Below the pieces are notes generated by a model. The model searched no databases, was not told the DNA's origin, and saw only the letters and a list, made by a program, of their open reading frames with translations. Positions 54,248 through 63,099 of a DNA stretch of 64,000 nt are shown here, in pieces (within the stretch, counting starts at the first letter, position 1; the number at the start of each line of letters is the position of its first letter). Where the stretch lies: NCBI RefSeq assembly GCF_023028105.1, contig NZ_CP095491.1:868001-932000 (forward strand), written 5' to 3'. This stretch comes from Halosolutus gelatinilyticus (lineage in GTDB: Archaea > Halobacteriota > Halobacteria > Halobacteriales > Natrialbaceae). The translations under genes were made by a program, and so were the position numbers.

Positions 54248-54583
54248 ATGACCGCGGACGCGAGGGCTCTCGTACGCCGGTACTACGACGCCCTCGACGA
54301 CCAGGAGTACGAGGCGCTCGAGGCGGTGCTCGCACCCGCGTTCGTCCAGCGGCGACCCGATCGGAGCTTCGAGAACCGCGACGCCTTCATCCGGTTCATG
54401 CGAGAGGGCCGTCCGAACCCCGACACGCGCCACGAGATAACCGCGATCGTCGCGGACGAGGGTCGAGCGGCCGCTTGCGGTCGCGTCGTGGATACCGCCG
54501 CGGATCGATCGCTGTTCGAATTCGCCGACTTCTTCGACATCGAGGGCGATCGGATCGTTCGGATCGAGACGTACTCGCGGTGA
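54248..54583 (+). CDS. NTF2-like (SnoaL-type) protein
   Basis: A 111-residue protein of the NTF2-like cone fold: ALVRRYYDALDDQEYEALEAVLAPAFVQRRP, then NRDAFIRFMREGRP, and beta strands ending FADFFDIEGDRIVRIETYSR. These folds bind small hydrophobic ligands or act as isomerases or accessory domains. No catalytic residue can be assigned. It stands between the peroxiredoxin and the aldehyde dehydrogenase, all on the plus strand, though the gaps (70 and 160 bases) allow separate promoters. Confidence 0.83.
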   Translation: MTADARALVRRYYDALDDQEYEALEAVLAPAFVQRRPDRSFENRDAFIRFMREGRPNPDTRHEITAIVADEGRAAACGRVVDTAADRSLFEFADFFDIEGDRIVRIETYSR

Positions 54584-54743
54584 GAGGCAGGAGCACTCGA
54601 GGGCGGCTTCCAGCGATCGGTCCCCCGAACGAGAGCGACATACACCGGCTCCGGAACCTCGGGTCGATCCGTGAGTCGCCCGAATCGAACTCTCACCGGC
54701 ATCCGGCCGACGACTTTTCCACGGTAGTCGCATAGGGTGTGTC

Positions 54744-56234
54744 GTGTCACCAGATCTCTCGATCGAGGCCGACTGGAACGACCTCTACGTAAACGGCGAG
54801 TGGATCCCCTCGGAGAGCGGGGACGATATCGCGGTCGAGGATCCGTCGACGCGCGAGGAGATCGCGCGCGTTCCCGCGGCGACCGAAGCGGATGTCGACG
54901 CCGCCTACGAGGCCGCCGCTGCCGCCCAGACGGAGTGGCAACAGGCGCCGCCGATCGAACGCGAGCAGGTCGCCCAGAACTTCGCGCAGTTGCTGGGGGA
55001 GTACGAAGACGAGATCATCGACCTGCTGTCCCACGAAGCGGGCGGCTCGCGGATTATGGGGGAGACGTCGATCAGTATCGCGTCCGACCAGGCGGCGGAG
55101 GCGGCGACGTTCCCACGACGGATGAACGGCCAGCAGATCGACTCGAACGTCCCCGGCAAGGAGAACTTCGTTCGACGCGAACCGCAGGGCGTCGTCACCG
55201 TCATCTCGCCGTGGAACTTCCCGCTGAACCTCTCGGGGCGGGCGATCGCACCGGCGCTCGCGACCGGAAACGCCGTCGTCCTCAAGCCCGCGACGAACAC
55301 GCCGATCACGGGCGGGCTCCTCATGGCGAAGCTGTACGAGGAGGCCGGGCTTCCGGACGGCCTGCTCAACGTCGTCACCGGCCACGGCTCCGACATCGGC
55401 GACGCCGTCGTCGGGCACCCCGAGAGCGACCTCGTCGCCTTCACCGGCTCGACGCCGGTCGGCCGCGGCGTCGCGGCGACCGCCGGCGAGAACCTCTCCG
55501 AGTTGGCGCTGGAACTGGGCGGCAACAACGCCCACATCGTCACCGCCGACGCGGACCTCGACGCGGCGATCGACTCGGCGGTGTTCGGCTCGTTCGTCCA
55601 CCAGGGGCAGGTCTGCATCTCGATCAACCGCCACCTCGTCCACGAGGACGTCTACGACGAGTACGTCGACCGCCTGACCGCGCGGGCCGAGTCGCTGCCG
55701 ACCGGGAGCGCCCACGATCCCGACACGATCGTCGGGCCGATCATCGACGAGGGCCAGCGCGACGAGATGCTCGGCTACGTCGAGGAGACGATCGACCAGG
55801 GGGCGACCCTCGAGACCGGCGGCGAGACGATCCCGATGGACGGGGTCGACGACTCGCTGCTGGTCGCGCCGACGGTCATCTCGGGCGCGACCAACGACAT
55901 GTCCGCCGCCTGCAACGAGCACTTCGGCCCGATCGCGCCGGTGATCCCGTTCTCGGACGTCGACGAGGCGATCGAGCTGCACGACGATACCGAGTACGGG
56001 CTCTCGGGGTCGGTTCACGCCGGCGACATCGGGACGGGCATGCGGATCGCCGAGCGGATGGACACCGGAAACGTCCACGTCAACGACCAGCCGATCAACG
56101 ACGAGGCGCACGTCACGTTCAGCGGCACGAAGGCCTCCGGCGTCGGCACCTACAACAGCACCGACATCATGGACGAGGTCACCGAGAAGAAGTGGATCTC
56201 CGTGCAGCACGAAACGCGGGAGTATCCGTTCTGA
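54744..56234 (+). CDS. NAD(P)-dependent aldehyde dehydrogenase
   Basis: A 496-residue ALDH. VTVISPWNFPLNL (151-163) and FTGSTPVGRGVA make the cofactor site, LELGGNNAHIV has the general-base Glu257, and the nucleophile is Cys291 in QGQVCIS. EHFGPIAPVIPF and the C-terminal HVTFSGTKASGVG are normal. It is like benzaldehyde/vanillin-type or general aldehyde dehydrogenases; the substrate is open. Start GTG 54744 gives VSPDLSIEADWNDLYVNGEW, the normal N-terminus. There is an antisense frame open through most of the gene, which is a composition artefact. Confidence 0.93.
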   Translation: MSPDLSIEADWNDLYVNGEWIPSESGDDIAVEDPSTREEIARVPAATEADVDAAYEAAAAAQTEWQQAPPIEREQVAQNFAQLLGEYEDEIIDLLSHEAGGSRIMGETSISIASDQAAEAATFPRRMNGQQIDSNVPGKENFVRREPQGVVTVISPWNFPLNLSGRAIAPALATGNAVVLKPATNTPITGGLLMAKLYEEAGLPDGLLNVVTGHGSDIGDAVVGHPESDLVAFTGSTPVGRGVAATAGENLSELALELGGNNAHIVTADADLDAAIDSAVFGSFVHQGQVCISINRHLVHEDVYDEYVDRLTARAESLPTGSAHDPDTIVGPIIDEGQRDEMLGYVEETIDQGATLETGGETIPMDGVDDSLLVAPTVISGATNDMSAACNEHFGPIAPVIPFSDVDEAIELHDDTEYGLSGSVHAGDIGTGMRIAERMDTGNVHVNDQPINDEAHVTFSGTKASGVGTYNSTDIMDEVTEKKWISVQHETREYPF

Positions 56235-56243
56235 GCGGCCGCG

Positions 56244-56417
56244 CTAACAGAAGTACACCCAGTACCGGTGGCCGTTCGAACACGTCACCGTCGTGTACTC
56301 GCCGAACGCCGCCACGGAGTGTCTGACGTTCAGTTCGGCGTCCTCCCTCGGAACCCGAACGCTCGTTCGCTCATCACACCGCGGACACGCGACCTCCCGC
56401 GTCGCTGGTAGTTGCAT
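56244..56417 (-). CDS. 57-residue zinc-finger micro-protein
   Basis: ATG 56417 opens MQLPATREVACPRCDERTSV, continues to FGEYTTVTCSNGHRYWVYFC and stops at TAG 56244-56246. Cysteine ligands: CPRC (11-14), Cys46, and Cys57 or His50. The C-terminal CxxGHRYWVYFC resembles zinc-ribbon ends in other haloarchaeal micro-proteins. It is convergent with the aldehyde dehydrogenase, leaving nine bases. It is too short for common gene finders. Confidence 0.7.
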   Translation of the reverse strand: MQLPATREVACPRCDERTSVRVPREDAELNVRHSVAAFGEYTTVTCSNGHRYWVYFC

Positions 56418-56431
56418 TCTCGCTCACCCGT

Positions 56432-56459
56432 GTTATCCCACGCCACGCAGGGGGATAAC
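56432..56459. promoter_or_regulatory. inverted repeat before the zinc-finger micro-protein
   Basis: gttatcc (56432-56438) and ggataac (56453-56459) are perfect complements with a 14-base GC-rich spacer, starting 15 bases before the ATG at 56417. It may be an operator or part of the 5' leader. Confidence 0.4.
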
Positions 56460-56591
56460 CGGTTCTCAGGAAATCCGGCGCGTTCGTCGGCTCCATTCCG
56501 TGGATCGACTCGCGCGCCAGACTGACGTTCCGCACCGCCGACCGTCCGTCTCGGCCGACCGCGCCCGCTCATTCCTGTCGATCGCGATCGC

Positions 56592-57734
56592 TCACGCCGA
56601 GCAGTTGTTCGGCCCCAGTTCGAGTTCGGCCCGATCCTCCGGCGGGAGGTCGATCGCGCCACGGTTGCGATCGATGATCTCCTCGTAGTTCGACGGCTTC
56701 TCGCCGGCGTCGGCCAGCCGATCGACGAACACCTCCTCGTCGAGGTCGAGGACGTCGATCCCGGTGCGTGCCTCGCCGATCGTCGTCGCGATCGGCTCGC
56801 CCGGCGATCCGTGTTCGAACCGGCCGTCGTTCGTCACCGCGACGTGGCCCGGCAACACGACCACCGACTCGGGTTCGGCGAGGATCGTCCGGTGGAGCGT
56901 CTCGTAGAGCATGCGCGCTCCCTGCTCGCCTTCGTCTTCGCTAAACTCCAGTTCCGTCCGCCCGGTCGAGTCGACGTGCAACGTGTCGGCGGTCAGCAGC
57001 GCCGCGTCGTCGACGAGTAGATTGGCCATCTCGCTGGTGTGGCCGGGTGCGGCGATCGCTTTTACCGCCAAGTTCCCGACGTCGAGCACCTGATTCCGCG
57101 AGAGCGGGGTGAACTCGAACTCGACGCCGCGCTCTTCGGCCCGATCGCTCAGGTAGTAGGGGACGCCCAGTTGGTCCGCGAGGTCTCGCCCGCCCGAGAC
57201 GTGATCGGCGTGGACGTGCGTGTCGACGACGCCGACGATCGACAGGCTTCGCTCCGCGGCCGCGGCCATGACCTCGTCCGTATCGGCGGTCGGATCGACG
57301 ACGATCGCGTCGCCGGTCTCACCGCAGCCGACGAGGTAGCTCAGACACCCCTTCGCGCGGCGCTGGAGCTGAATCAGTTCGAGGCCGTCGGCGATGTCGA
57401 GGTCGACGCGATCGTAGACGCCGCTCCAACCTTTCATCCCGCCGTCGACGGCGTTGACTTCGTACTCGTCGGTCGCGGACTCGAGTCGGGTCGCGAGGTT
57501 CCCGGACGAGATCCCCTTTGCACAGATGGTGACGACCCGATCGACGTCGCCGACCAGTTCCCGGAGGTCGTCGAGGCGACCGTCGAGTTCCTCCTCGGGT
57601 CCGAACGGAAAGTGTAACGCGCCCGCGACGCGCCACGACTCGTAGCTGTCCTCGGGCCGCGTGTCGACGAGCGCGAAGTCGTCACCTTCGTCTTGAAGTT
57701 CCGCCAGCCGATCGGGGGAGATCGTGGTGACCAT
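56592..57734 (-). CDS. rhodanese-MBL fusion, persulfide dioxygenase-like
   Basis: A 380-residue fusion. Residues 1-110 are a rhodanese domain with active Cys71 in ICAKGISSGN; residues about 120-350 are an MBL hydrolase with THVHADHVSGG (metal His/Asp), AAPGHTSEM and LLTADTLHVDSTGR, similar to ETHE1-type persulfide dioxygenases and YcbL. It is expected to handle glutathione-like (here gamma-glutamylcysteine) persulfides, oxidising the sulfane sulfur. The domain order, rhodanese first, is opposite to the well-known bacterial PRF fusions. C-terminal tail GPNNCSA. Confidence 0.9.
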   Translation of the reverse strand: MVTTISPDRLAELQDEGDDFALVDTRPEDSYESWRVAGALHFPFGPEEELDGRLDDLRELVGDVDRVVTICAKGISSGNLATRLESATDEYEVNAVDGGMKGWSGVYDRVDLDIADGLELIQLQRRAKGCLSYLVGCGETGDAIVVDPTADTDEVMAAAAERSLSIVGVVDTHVHADHVSGGRDLADQLGVPYYLSDRAEERGVEFEFTPLSRNQVLDVGNLAVKAIAAPGHTSEMANLLVDDAALLTADTLHVDSTGRTELEFSEDEGEQGARMLYETLHRTILAEPESVVVLPGHVAVTNDGRFEHGSPGEPIATTIGEARTGIDVLDLDEEVFVDRLADAGEKPSNYEEIIDRNRGAIDLPPEDRAELELGPNNCSA

Positions 57735-57858
57735 GTCGATCGTACGACGCCGCGGTACGTAATAGCGCGGCTGGAGGGGAGTCCGCCGCCGTCGAGACGT
57801 CGGGCGAAATTCCGTCGTTCCGGACGATTATTTAACCATCGACCGTTCAAGCATCAGT

Positions 57859-59382
57859 ATGGACCTCTCCGATTCCGTCAGCGCCGCCGTCTCGGTCCTT
57901 CGCCGGCGGCCGAGCGACCTCCTCCCGTTGTATCTGCTCGGGGCCGCGATCCCGGCGATCGTGCGACTCGTCCCGTTCGTCGGACTCCTCCTCGGGTACG
58001 TCTACCTCGACACGACGGGCCGACTCGCTGCGATCCGGGACCACCTGGCGTCTCGGGACCTCGATCCGCCGGACCCGGAGGCCAACCCCGACGCCTTCGA
58101 GGAGTGGGTATCCGGCTTCGAACCGATCGTCGATCTGCTGATCACGCCCGAAACCCGTCTCCTCGTCCTCGCGACGGCGCTCGTGAGTGTCGTTGCACTC
58201 GCGGTGCTGTCCGCGATCGTCTCCGCGGCCCAGATCGCGGGCTGCTACGGACGGCTCCGCGACGAACGCGGATTGATCGCCGGTCTCTCCGGCGGACGGC
58301 GCTACTGGCTCCGGTTTCTGGGCCTCTACCTGTTGGAGGTCGTCCTCTGGGCGCTCGTCGCCGGCGCCGTCGTCGCCGCGACGGTCCTGGTCGGCGGCGT
58401 CGCCGGCGCCGCGATCGGGCCGGCGGCGCTCCTCGTCGTGCTTCCGTTCCTTCTGTTAGGGCTCCTCCTGCTCGTCCCTATTCGAGCCACGTTCGCGTTC
58501 GCCCCCGTCGCCGTCGTCGTCGATAACGCCGGCGTGTTCGGGTCGCTCTCCCGGGCGCTCGGGTTCATTCGCCGCCATCCGATCGCGGCGGTTTTCTACT
58601 ATATGATCGCCGTCGGATCGGTGATCGGAGTCTTGATAGTCACCGGTCTGCTCGCGTTCGTCGAGGTGGCGAGTATCGTCGGCCTCGCCGCGACGCTGGT
58701 GCTGACTCCGTTTCTCGATCTGCTGAAAACCGGACTGTACACGGACTCGCGAGGACGCCTCGAACCGCCGGAAGCGGTCGACCGATCGCTCCGGGACCAG
58801 TTCGCCGACGGCGTGCGGGCTGGGTGGGCCGAGATGCTCAGGTTCGTCCGATCGACGCCGCTCACGCATGCATTCGTCGTCGCCCTCGCCGTCGGCTCGT
58901 TCTGGGTCGGCTGGGAACTCGCCGGCCCGTACGCCGGTACGTTCGACACGTCGATCAGCGGCCGGCTCGACGGGCACATTCCGCCGACGGCAGCCGTCAA
59001 TTTCTTCGCCAACAACTGGCTGGTCGCGATCACGACGGCCTACGCCGGCTTCGCGCTCGTGGTCCCGGCGCTCGCGTCGCTTGCGTTCAACGGACTTGTG
59101 ATGGGCGTCTACGCCCAGACCGAGGTCGCCCCGACCGAACTGGCGGCGTTCGTCGCTCCGCACGGGATCTTCGAGATTCCGGCGATCCTCGTCGCCACCG
59201 CGCTCGGGATCTCGCTGGGCGCCGTCGCCGCTCGCGTCCCGCTGGGTCAGGCCAGCCGATCGGACATCGCCGACGCGTTGGAGCGGGCCTTCTGGGTGCT
59301 GGTCGGTATCGGACTCCTGCTGGCGATCGCGGGCTTCATCGAGGGGTTCGTCAGCCCGTACTACTTCCGACTGTTCCTCTGA
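57859..59382 (+). CDS. membrane protein with C-terminal SpoIIM (DUF95) domain
   Basis: A 507-residue multi-span membrane protein. The first half (to about 310) has six helices with a soluble loop (56-95), resembling DUF7847-like haloarchaeal membrane proteins. The second half (about 330-507) fits the SpoIIM/DUF95 family: AVNFFANNWLVAITTAYAGFALVVPALASLAFNGLVMGVYA, then HGIFEIPAILVATALGISLG. SpoIIM-type proteins in archaea are not sporulation proteins; a role in membrane remodelling or division is only a suggestion. No operon partner is visible. Confidence 0.83.
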   Translation: MDLSDSVSAAVSVLRRRPSDLLPLYLLGAAIPAIVRLVPFVGLLLGYVYLDTTGRLAAIRDHLASRDLDPPDPEANPDAFEEWVSGFEPIVDLLITPETRLLVLATALVSVVALAVLSAIVSAAQIAGCYGRLRDERGLIAGLSGGRRYWLRFLGLYLLEVVLWALVAGAVVAATVLVGGVAGAAIGPAALLVVLPFLLLGLLLLVPIRATFAFAPVAVVVDNAGVFGSLSRALGFIRRHPIAAVFYYMIAVGSVIGVLIVTGLLAFVEVASIVGLAATLVLTPFLDLLKTGLYTDSRGRLEPPEAVDRSLRDQFADGVRAGWAEMLRFVRSTPLTHAFVVALAVGSFWVGWELAGPYAGTFDTSISGRLDGHIPPTAAVNFFANNWLVAITTAYAGFALVVPALASLAFNGLVMGVYAQTEVAPTELAAFVAPHGIFEIPAILVATALGISLGAVAARVPLGQASRSDIADALERAFWVLVGIGLLLAIAGFIEGFVSPYYFRLFL

Positions 59383-59454
59383 TCGGGCGGACGTAGCGTT
59401 CCGAGATCACGTTCGCGGGGCTTCGAAACCGACGGCCGATCGATCGCGATCCGC

Positions 59455-59917
59455 TCACCGGTAGGCCTCAAACTCCTCGCCGAACAGCAGGAAGTAACCC
59501 GTGCCGACGATCCCGATGACGGTGGCGATCGATACCGAGCCGAAGTCGATCGTCAGCGGCCCGATCGTCGCGTCGGCGACGAGCGGCGCGGCGAGCCAGA
59601 CGCCGAAGCCGAGCGTCGAACACAGTCCGAAGAGTGTCAGCGCGTAGCGAGAGCCGATGCGACGATCGCGCCGCCCGGATACGGGTAGACCGCGCTGATG
59701 ATATTCCCGAACGTGCCGAACAGGCCGATGACGAGCGCCGTCGCCCCGAGCGCCGACATGTACTCGGCCATGTACCGGCTGGTCATCTGGAAGCCGAGAC
59801 TGAACGCGAACATCGCGGCCGAGAGCACGAGGGCGTCGCGCTCGAGGGCGAAGAACTGGCGGAACGCGTCGAGGGGATCGACGTCCGCCTCCCCCGCCGG
59901 TCCTGCTCGAGGCTCAT
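59455..59917 (-). pseudogene. degenerate MFS transporter
   Basis: The minus strand shows the start of an MFS protein in pieces. From ATG 59917 (MSLEQ) the frame shifts within a few codons to GPAGEADVDPLDAFRQFFALERDALVLS..., runs through two to three helices to YPYPGGAIV near 59660, shifts again to RIGSRYALTLFGLCSTLGFGVW, and ends LIGIVGT-like GYFLLFGEEFEAYR at 59455. A normal MFS has about 400 residues; here about 150 remain, and the end looks like the normal C-terminus. So there are two frameshifts and a large internal deletion. Confidence 0.75.
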
Positions 59918-60141
59918 ACGATCGGATTCGCGACTGACGGGCTTCGTTCTTGCTTTCCCGGCCGGATTCGAACTGCCGTTCGGCCCGGTAGTGGCGGTGA
60001 CACTGGCGGCTTCGGCGGACGGAGGTCGTCGAACGAGGACGATCGTCGAAGAGGAGACGATCGGCGGGTGAGACGCCGGGTTTCCCCGAGGGCGTAGAGT
60101 ATACCGAATCAATAAAGACCGGCGGGTCCAACGTGGCGTAC

Positions 60142-61101
60142 ATGACGACGACGCTCGGAACGGCGAGCGCGGGGCCCGGCGAGATCGATACGGGCCGTCT
60201 CGAGGTCGGCGAGACCAGAGACGGGAGCCCGTTCGGTCTGCCCGTCGCCGTGATCAACGGTGCGAATCCGGGGAAGACGCTGTACGTGCAGGCGGCGAGC
60301 GACGGTGACGAACTCAACGGAGTCGGCGTTATCCAGCGCGTCGTCCCGCAACTCGATCCCGCGGAACTGGCCGGGACGATCCTGATCGTCGGGATCGTCA
60401 ACTACCACGCGTTCCAGGTGGCCGAACACCGGAACCCGATCGACGACACGAAGATGAACCGGGCGTACCCCGGCAACGAGAACGGCACGTCGAGCGAGCG
60501 GATCGCGGCGGCGACGTTCGATATCGCGACGGGCGCCGATCTCGTGCTCGACCTCCACCAGGGATCGACCAGCCGGATGATCGACGAGGTTCGGGTCCGC
60601 TGTGGCACCCGCCACCGGCTCCACAGCGAGTGTCTCGAACTCGCGAAGGCCTTCGGCTGCGGTTACATCCTCGACCAGAAGGGGCCGGACGGACAGCTCG
60701 CTCGCGCCGCGCCGGACGAGGGCGTGCCGACCGTCGATCCCGAGCTCGGCGGCAGCGTCGGCTGGGACGAAGAGAGCGTTCGGAAGGGCGTCGACGGCGT
60801 GTTCAACGTGCTCAGACACTACGGCTTTCTCGACGGCGAGGCGCCGTTCGAGACCCAGACCCGCGCGCGCGGATTCGAGCAGTACGGGGCGCCGGCCGGC
60901 GGCCTCGTGACGTTCGAACCCGAACTCGGGAAGCGAGTTAGCGCCGGCGAAACCGTCTTTCGGGTGACGACCCCGTTCGGCGAACCCAAGCGCACGGTGA
61001 CGGCCGACAGCGACGGGATCCTCTGGCGAACGCGCCGGCTCCCCCAGGTCGCGACTGGCGAGTACGTCTGTTCCGTCGCCACCGATATCGATCAGTACTA
61101 A
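60142..61101 (+). CDS. succinylglutamate desuccinylase/aspartoacylase-family protein
   Basis: A 319-residue zinc carboxypeptidase-like enzyme of the AstE/AspA family. NGANPGKTLYVQAASDGDELNGVGVI holds the first metal site (Asp/Glu in place of the usual His-x-x-Glu), NPIDDTKMNRAYPGN is the typical NP..lD..DlNR.fPG motif, and LVLDLHQGS has the second His. The first metal motif GxxHGDE is changed to ASDGDE, with the His replaced by Asp. The C-terminal beta domain ends in a lipoyl-like fold. It deacylates amidic bonds; the substrate is not known. It ends one base before the next gene. Confidence 0.85.
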   Translation: MTTTLGTASAGPGEIDTGRLEVGETRDGSPFGLPVAVINGANPGKTLYVQAASDGDELNGVGVIQRVVPQLDPAELAGTILIVGIVNYHAFQVAEHRNPIDDTKMNRAYPGNENGTSSERIAAATFDIATGADLVLDLHQGSTSRMIDEVRVRCGTRHRLHSECLELAKAFGCGYILDQKGPDGQLARAAPDEGVPTVDPELGGSVGWDEESVRKGVDGVFNVLRHYGFLDGEAPFETQTRARGFEQYGAPAGGLVTFEPELGKRVSAGETVFRVTTPFGEPKRTVTADSDGILWRTRRLPQVATGEYVCSVATDIDQY

Positions 61102-61102
61102 C

Positions 61103-62239
61103 ATGGTCTCCGATCTCATCTGTCCGGATTGCGGCGCGGTCTACGAAGCGGGCCCGGACGAACCGTGGCGCTGCGCCTGCGGTCACGCCCTCGAGTTCAC
61201 CGAGAGTCCGCGGCCGGAGGGCGATCCGCTCCCGCTCTCGCGACTCGACACCAGCGAGGGGCTCTGGACCTTCTTCGAGTTCCTTCCGATCGAGCAACAC
61301 GTCACCTTCTACGAGGGCTTTACGCCGCTGGTCGAGGCGCCCGACTGGGGCGCCGACTTCAAACTCGAGTACGTCTTCCCGACGGGATCGTTCAAGGATC
61401 GCGGTGCGACGACGACGCTCTCGCGGGCCGTCGAACTCGGCGTCGAGCGGGTCATCGAGGACTCCTCGGGCAACGCCGGGGCCGCGATCGCCACGTACGC
61501 CGCGCGGGCGGGCATCGAGGCGGACATCTACGTGCCGGCGGACGTCAAGCAGTCGAAGTTGATGACGATCCAGCGGGCCGACGCGCGACCGGTTCGGATC
61601 GAGGGAACCCGGGAGGACGTCACGGCGGCCTGTCTCGACGCGGTCGAGGGCGACGGCGGCGAGGCGGGCGACGTCCCGCGCCAGACCGGCGAAGGCTGGT
61701 ACGCCAGCCACGCCTGGAACCCAGCCTTCTACGCCGGAACGATGACCTTCGCGTTCGAAGTGGCCGCCCAGCGCGGGTGGGCCGTCCCCGACGCGCTCGT
61801 CCTCCCGATCGGCCACGGCACGCTGTTTCTCGGCGCGTACAGGGGGTTCACGCTGTTGAACGAGGCCGGCATCGTCGACGGGATGCCGCGGCTGCTCGGC
61901 GCGCAGGCGACCGGCTACGCGCCCATCGTCGACGCGCTCGGCGGCGACACCACCGACGAGGACGGAAACGGAACGACGATCGCCGACGGGATCAAGATCT
62001 CCGCGCCCGCCCGCAAGGACGAAATTCTGGAAGCGATCGACGCGACGAACGGCGACGCGATCGCGATCGGATCGGACCCGATCGAGACCGCGCTCGATCG
62101 GCTTCACCGCGGCGGGTTCTACGTCGAGCCGACCTGTGCGGTCGCGCCTGCTGCGCTCCGGCGGTACCGCGAGGCGGACGTGCTGTCCGAAGACGACGTC
62201 GTCGTCCCGCTCACCGGGAGCGGACTGAAAACCCTCTGA
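61103..62239 (+). CDS. threonine synthase-like PLP enzyme
   Basis: A 378-residue fold-type II PLP enzyme. It begins with a zinc ribbon (CPDCGAVYEAGPDEPWRCACG, residues 7-27), then the PLP lysine in FPTGSFKDRGATTTLS (about Lys93), EDSSGNAGAAIATYAARAG, and LPIGHGTLFLGAYRG as phosphate site. The pattern is that of threonine synthase: O-phosphohomoserine to threonine. Haloarchaea have several such paralogues, and this branch may use another substrate. It starts one base after the aspartoacylase-like gene stop, so the two share a transcript and perhaps a pathway. Confidence 0.85.
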   Translation: MVSDLICPDCGAVYEAGPDEPWRCACGHALEFTESPRPEGDPLPLSRLDTSEGLWTFFEFLPIEQHVTFYEGFTPLVEAPDWGADFKLEYVFPTGSFKDRGATTTLSRAVELGVERVIEDSSGNAGAAIATYAARAGIEADIYVPADVKQSKLMTIQRADARPVRIEGTREDVTAACLDAVEGDGGEAGDVPRQTGEGWYASHAWNPAFYAGTMTFAFEVAAQRGWAVPDALVLPIGHGTLFLGAYRGFTLLNEAGIVDGMPRLLGAQATGYAPIVDALGGDTTDEDGNGTTIADGIKISAPARKDEILEAIDATNGDAIAIGSDPIETALDRLHRGGFYVEPTCAVAPAALRRYREADVLSEDDVVVPLTGSGLKTL

Positions 62240-62301
62240 GAGCCCGCGACGATCGACGCGGGATCAGGAGATTCATTAGCGGTCCGGGCCAGGTACCCAC
62301 G

Positions 62302-62976
62302 ATGAGTATACCGTCGTTCGCCATCGGAATCGCCGGCGGCACGGGCGCCGGGAAGACGACGGTCGCACGGACGGTCGCGGAAACCGTCGGCGAGGCCGTC
62401 ACGCGGATTCCGATCGACAACTACTACGAGGACCTCTCCCACCTCACGATGGATGAGCGGGAGGCGATTAACTACGATCACCCGTCCGCGTTCGAGTGGG
62501 AACTACTTCGGGAGCACCTCGACGCGCTGCTGACCGGCCAGTCGATCGAGATGCCCCGGTACGACTTCGAGGTGCACAACCGGAAGGACGAGCGCGTCAC
62601 CGTCGAACCGTCGGACGTGATCGTCCTCGAGGGAATCCTCGCCCTCCACGACGAGGCGATCCGCGAGATGCTCGATCTGCGGGTGTACGTGATGACCGAC
62701 GCGGACGTCCGCATCCTCCGGCGGATCGAGCGCGACGTCATCGATCGCGGGCGCGACCTCGAGGGCGTCATCGAACAGTACCTCGGGACGGTCAAACCGA
62801 TGCACGAGCGGTTCGTCGCGCCGACGAAGAAACACGCCGACGTGATCATTCCGGAGGGCGCCAACCGGATGGCGATCGACCTCCTCACCGAGAAGGTGCT
62901 GGCCGAACTCTCCGAGGGCGCGGGCCGCACCGACCCCGAACTCGAACTCTCGATCGACGGGCCGCCGGTGGAGTGA
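62302..62976 (+). CDS. udk: uridine kinase
   Basis: A 224-residue P-loop kinase: uridine or cytidine plus ATP (or GTP) to UMP or CMP in pyrimidine salvage. Walker A is IAGGTGAGKTTVA (residues about 10-22), IPIDNYYEDLSHL is the DxY substrate motif, INYDHPSAFEWELL and PRYDFEVHNR are diagnostic, and VIVLEGILALHDE follows. RIERDVIDRGRDLEGVIEQY has the lid arginines. Length normal, plus a short acidic tail. Confidence 0.94.
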   Translation: MSIPSFAIGIAGGTGAGKTTVARTVAETVGEAVTRIPIDNYYEDLSHLTMDEREAINYDHPSAFEWELLREHLDALLTGQSIEMPRYDFEVHNRKDERVTVEPSDVIVLEGILALHDEAIREMLDLRVYVMTDADVRILRRIERDVIDRGRDLEGVIEQYLGTVKPMHERFVAPTKKHADVIIPEGANRMAIDLLTEKVLAELSEGAGRTDPELELSIDGPPVE

Positions 62977-63099
62977 GACCGACGGCCGGGCCCGATCGCG
63001 AACCGCCGGGATCGAACGCCTCGTCGCGACCGAGGCCCGATTCTGTGGGAGAATAGACATATTGATGGTTTTGCACGCGAAACAAACTGACTATCCCGC

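Noticed and set aside
54747-56210. 487-residue antisense and 529-residue shifted frames over aldehyde dehydrogenase
   Set aside because: The ALDH frame carries all catalytic motifs; the others are Arg- or Val-rich shadows.
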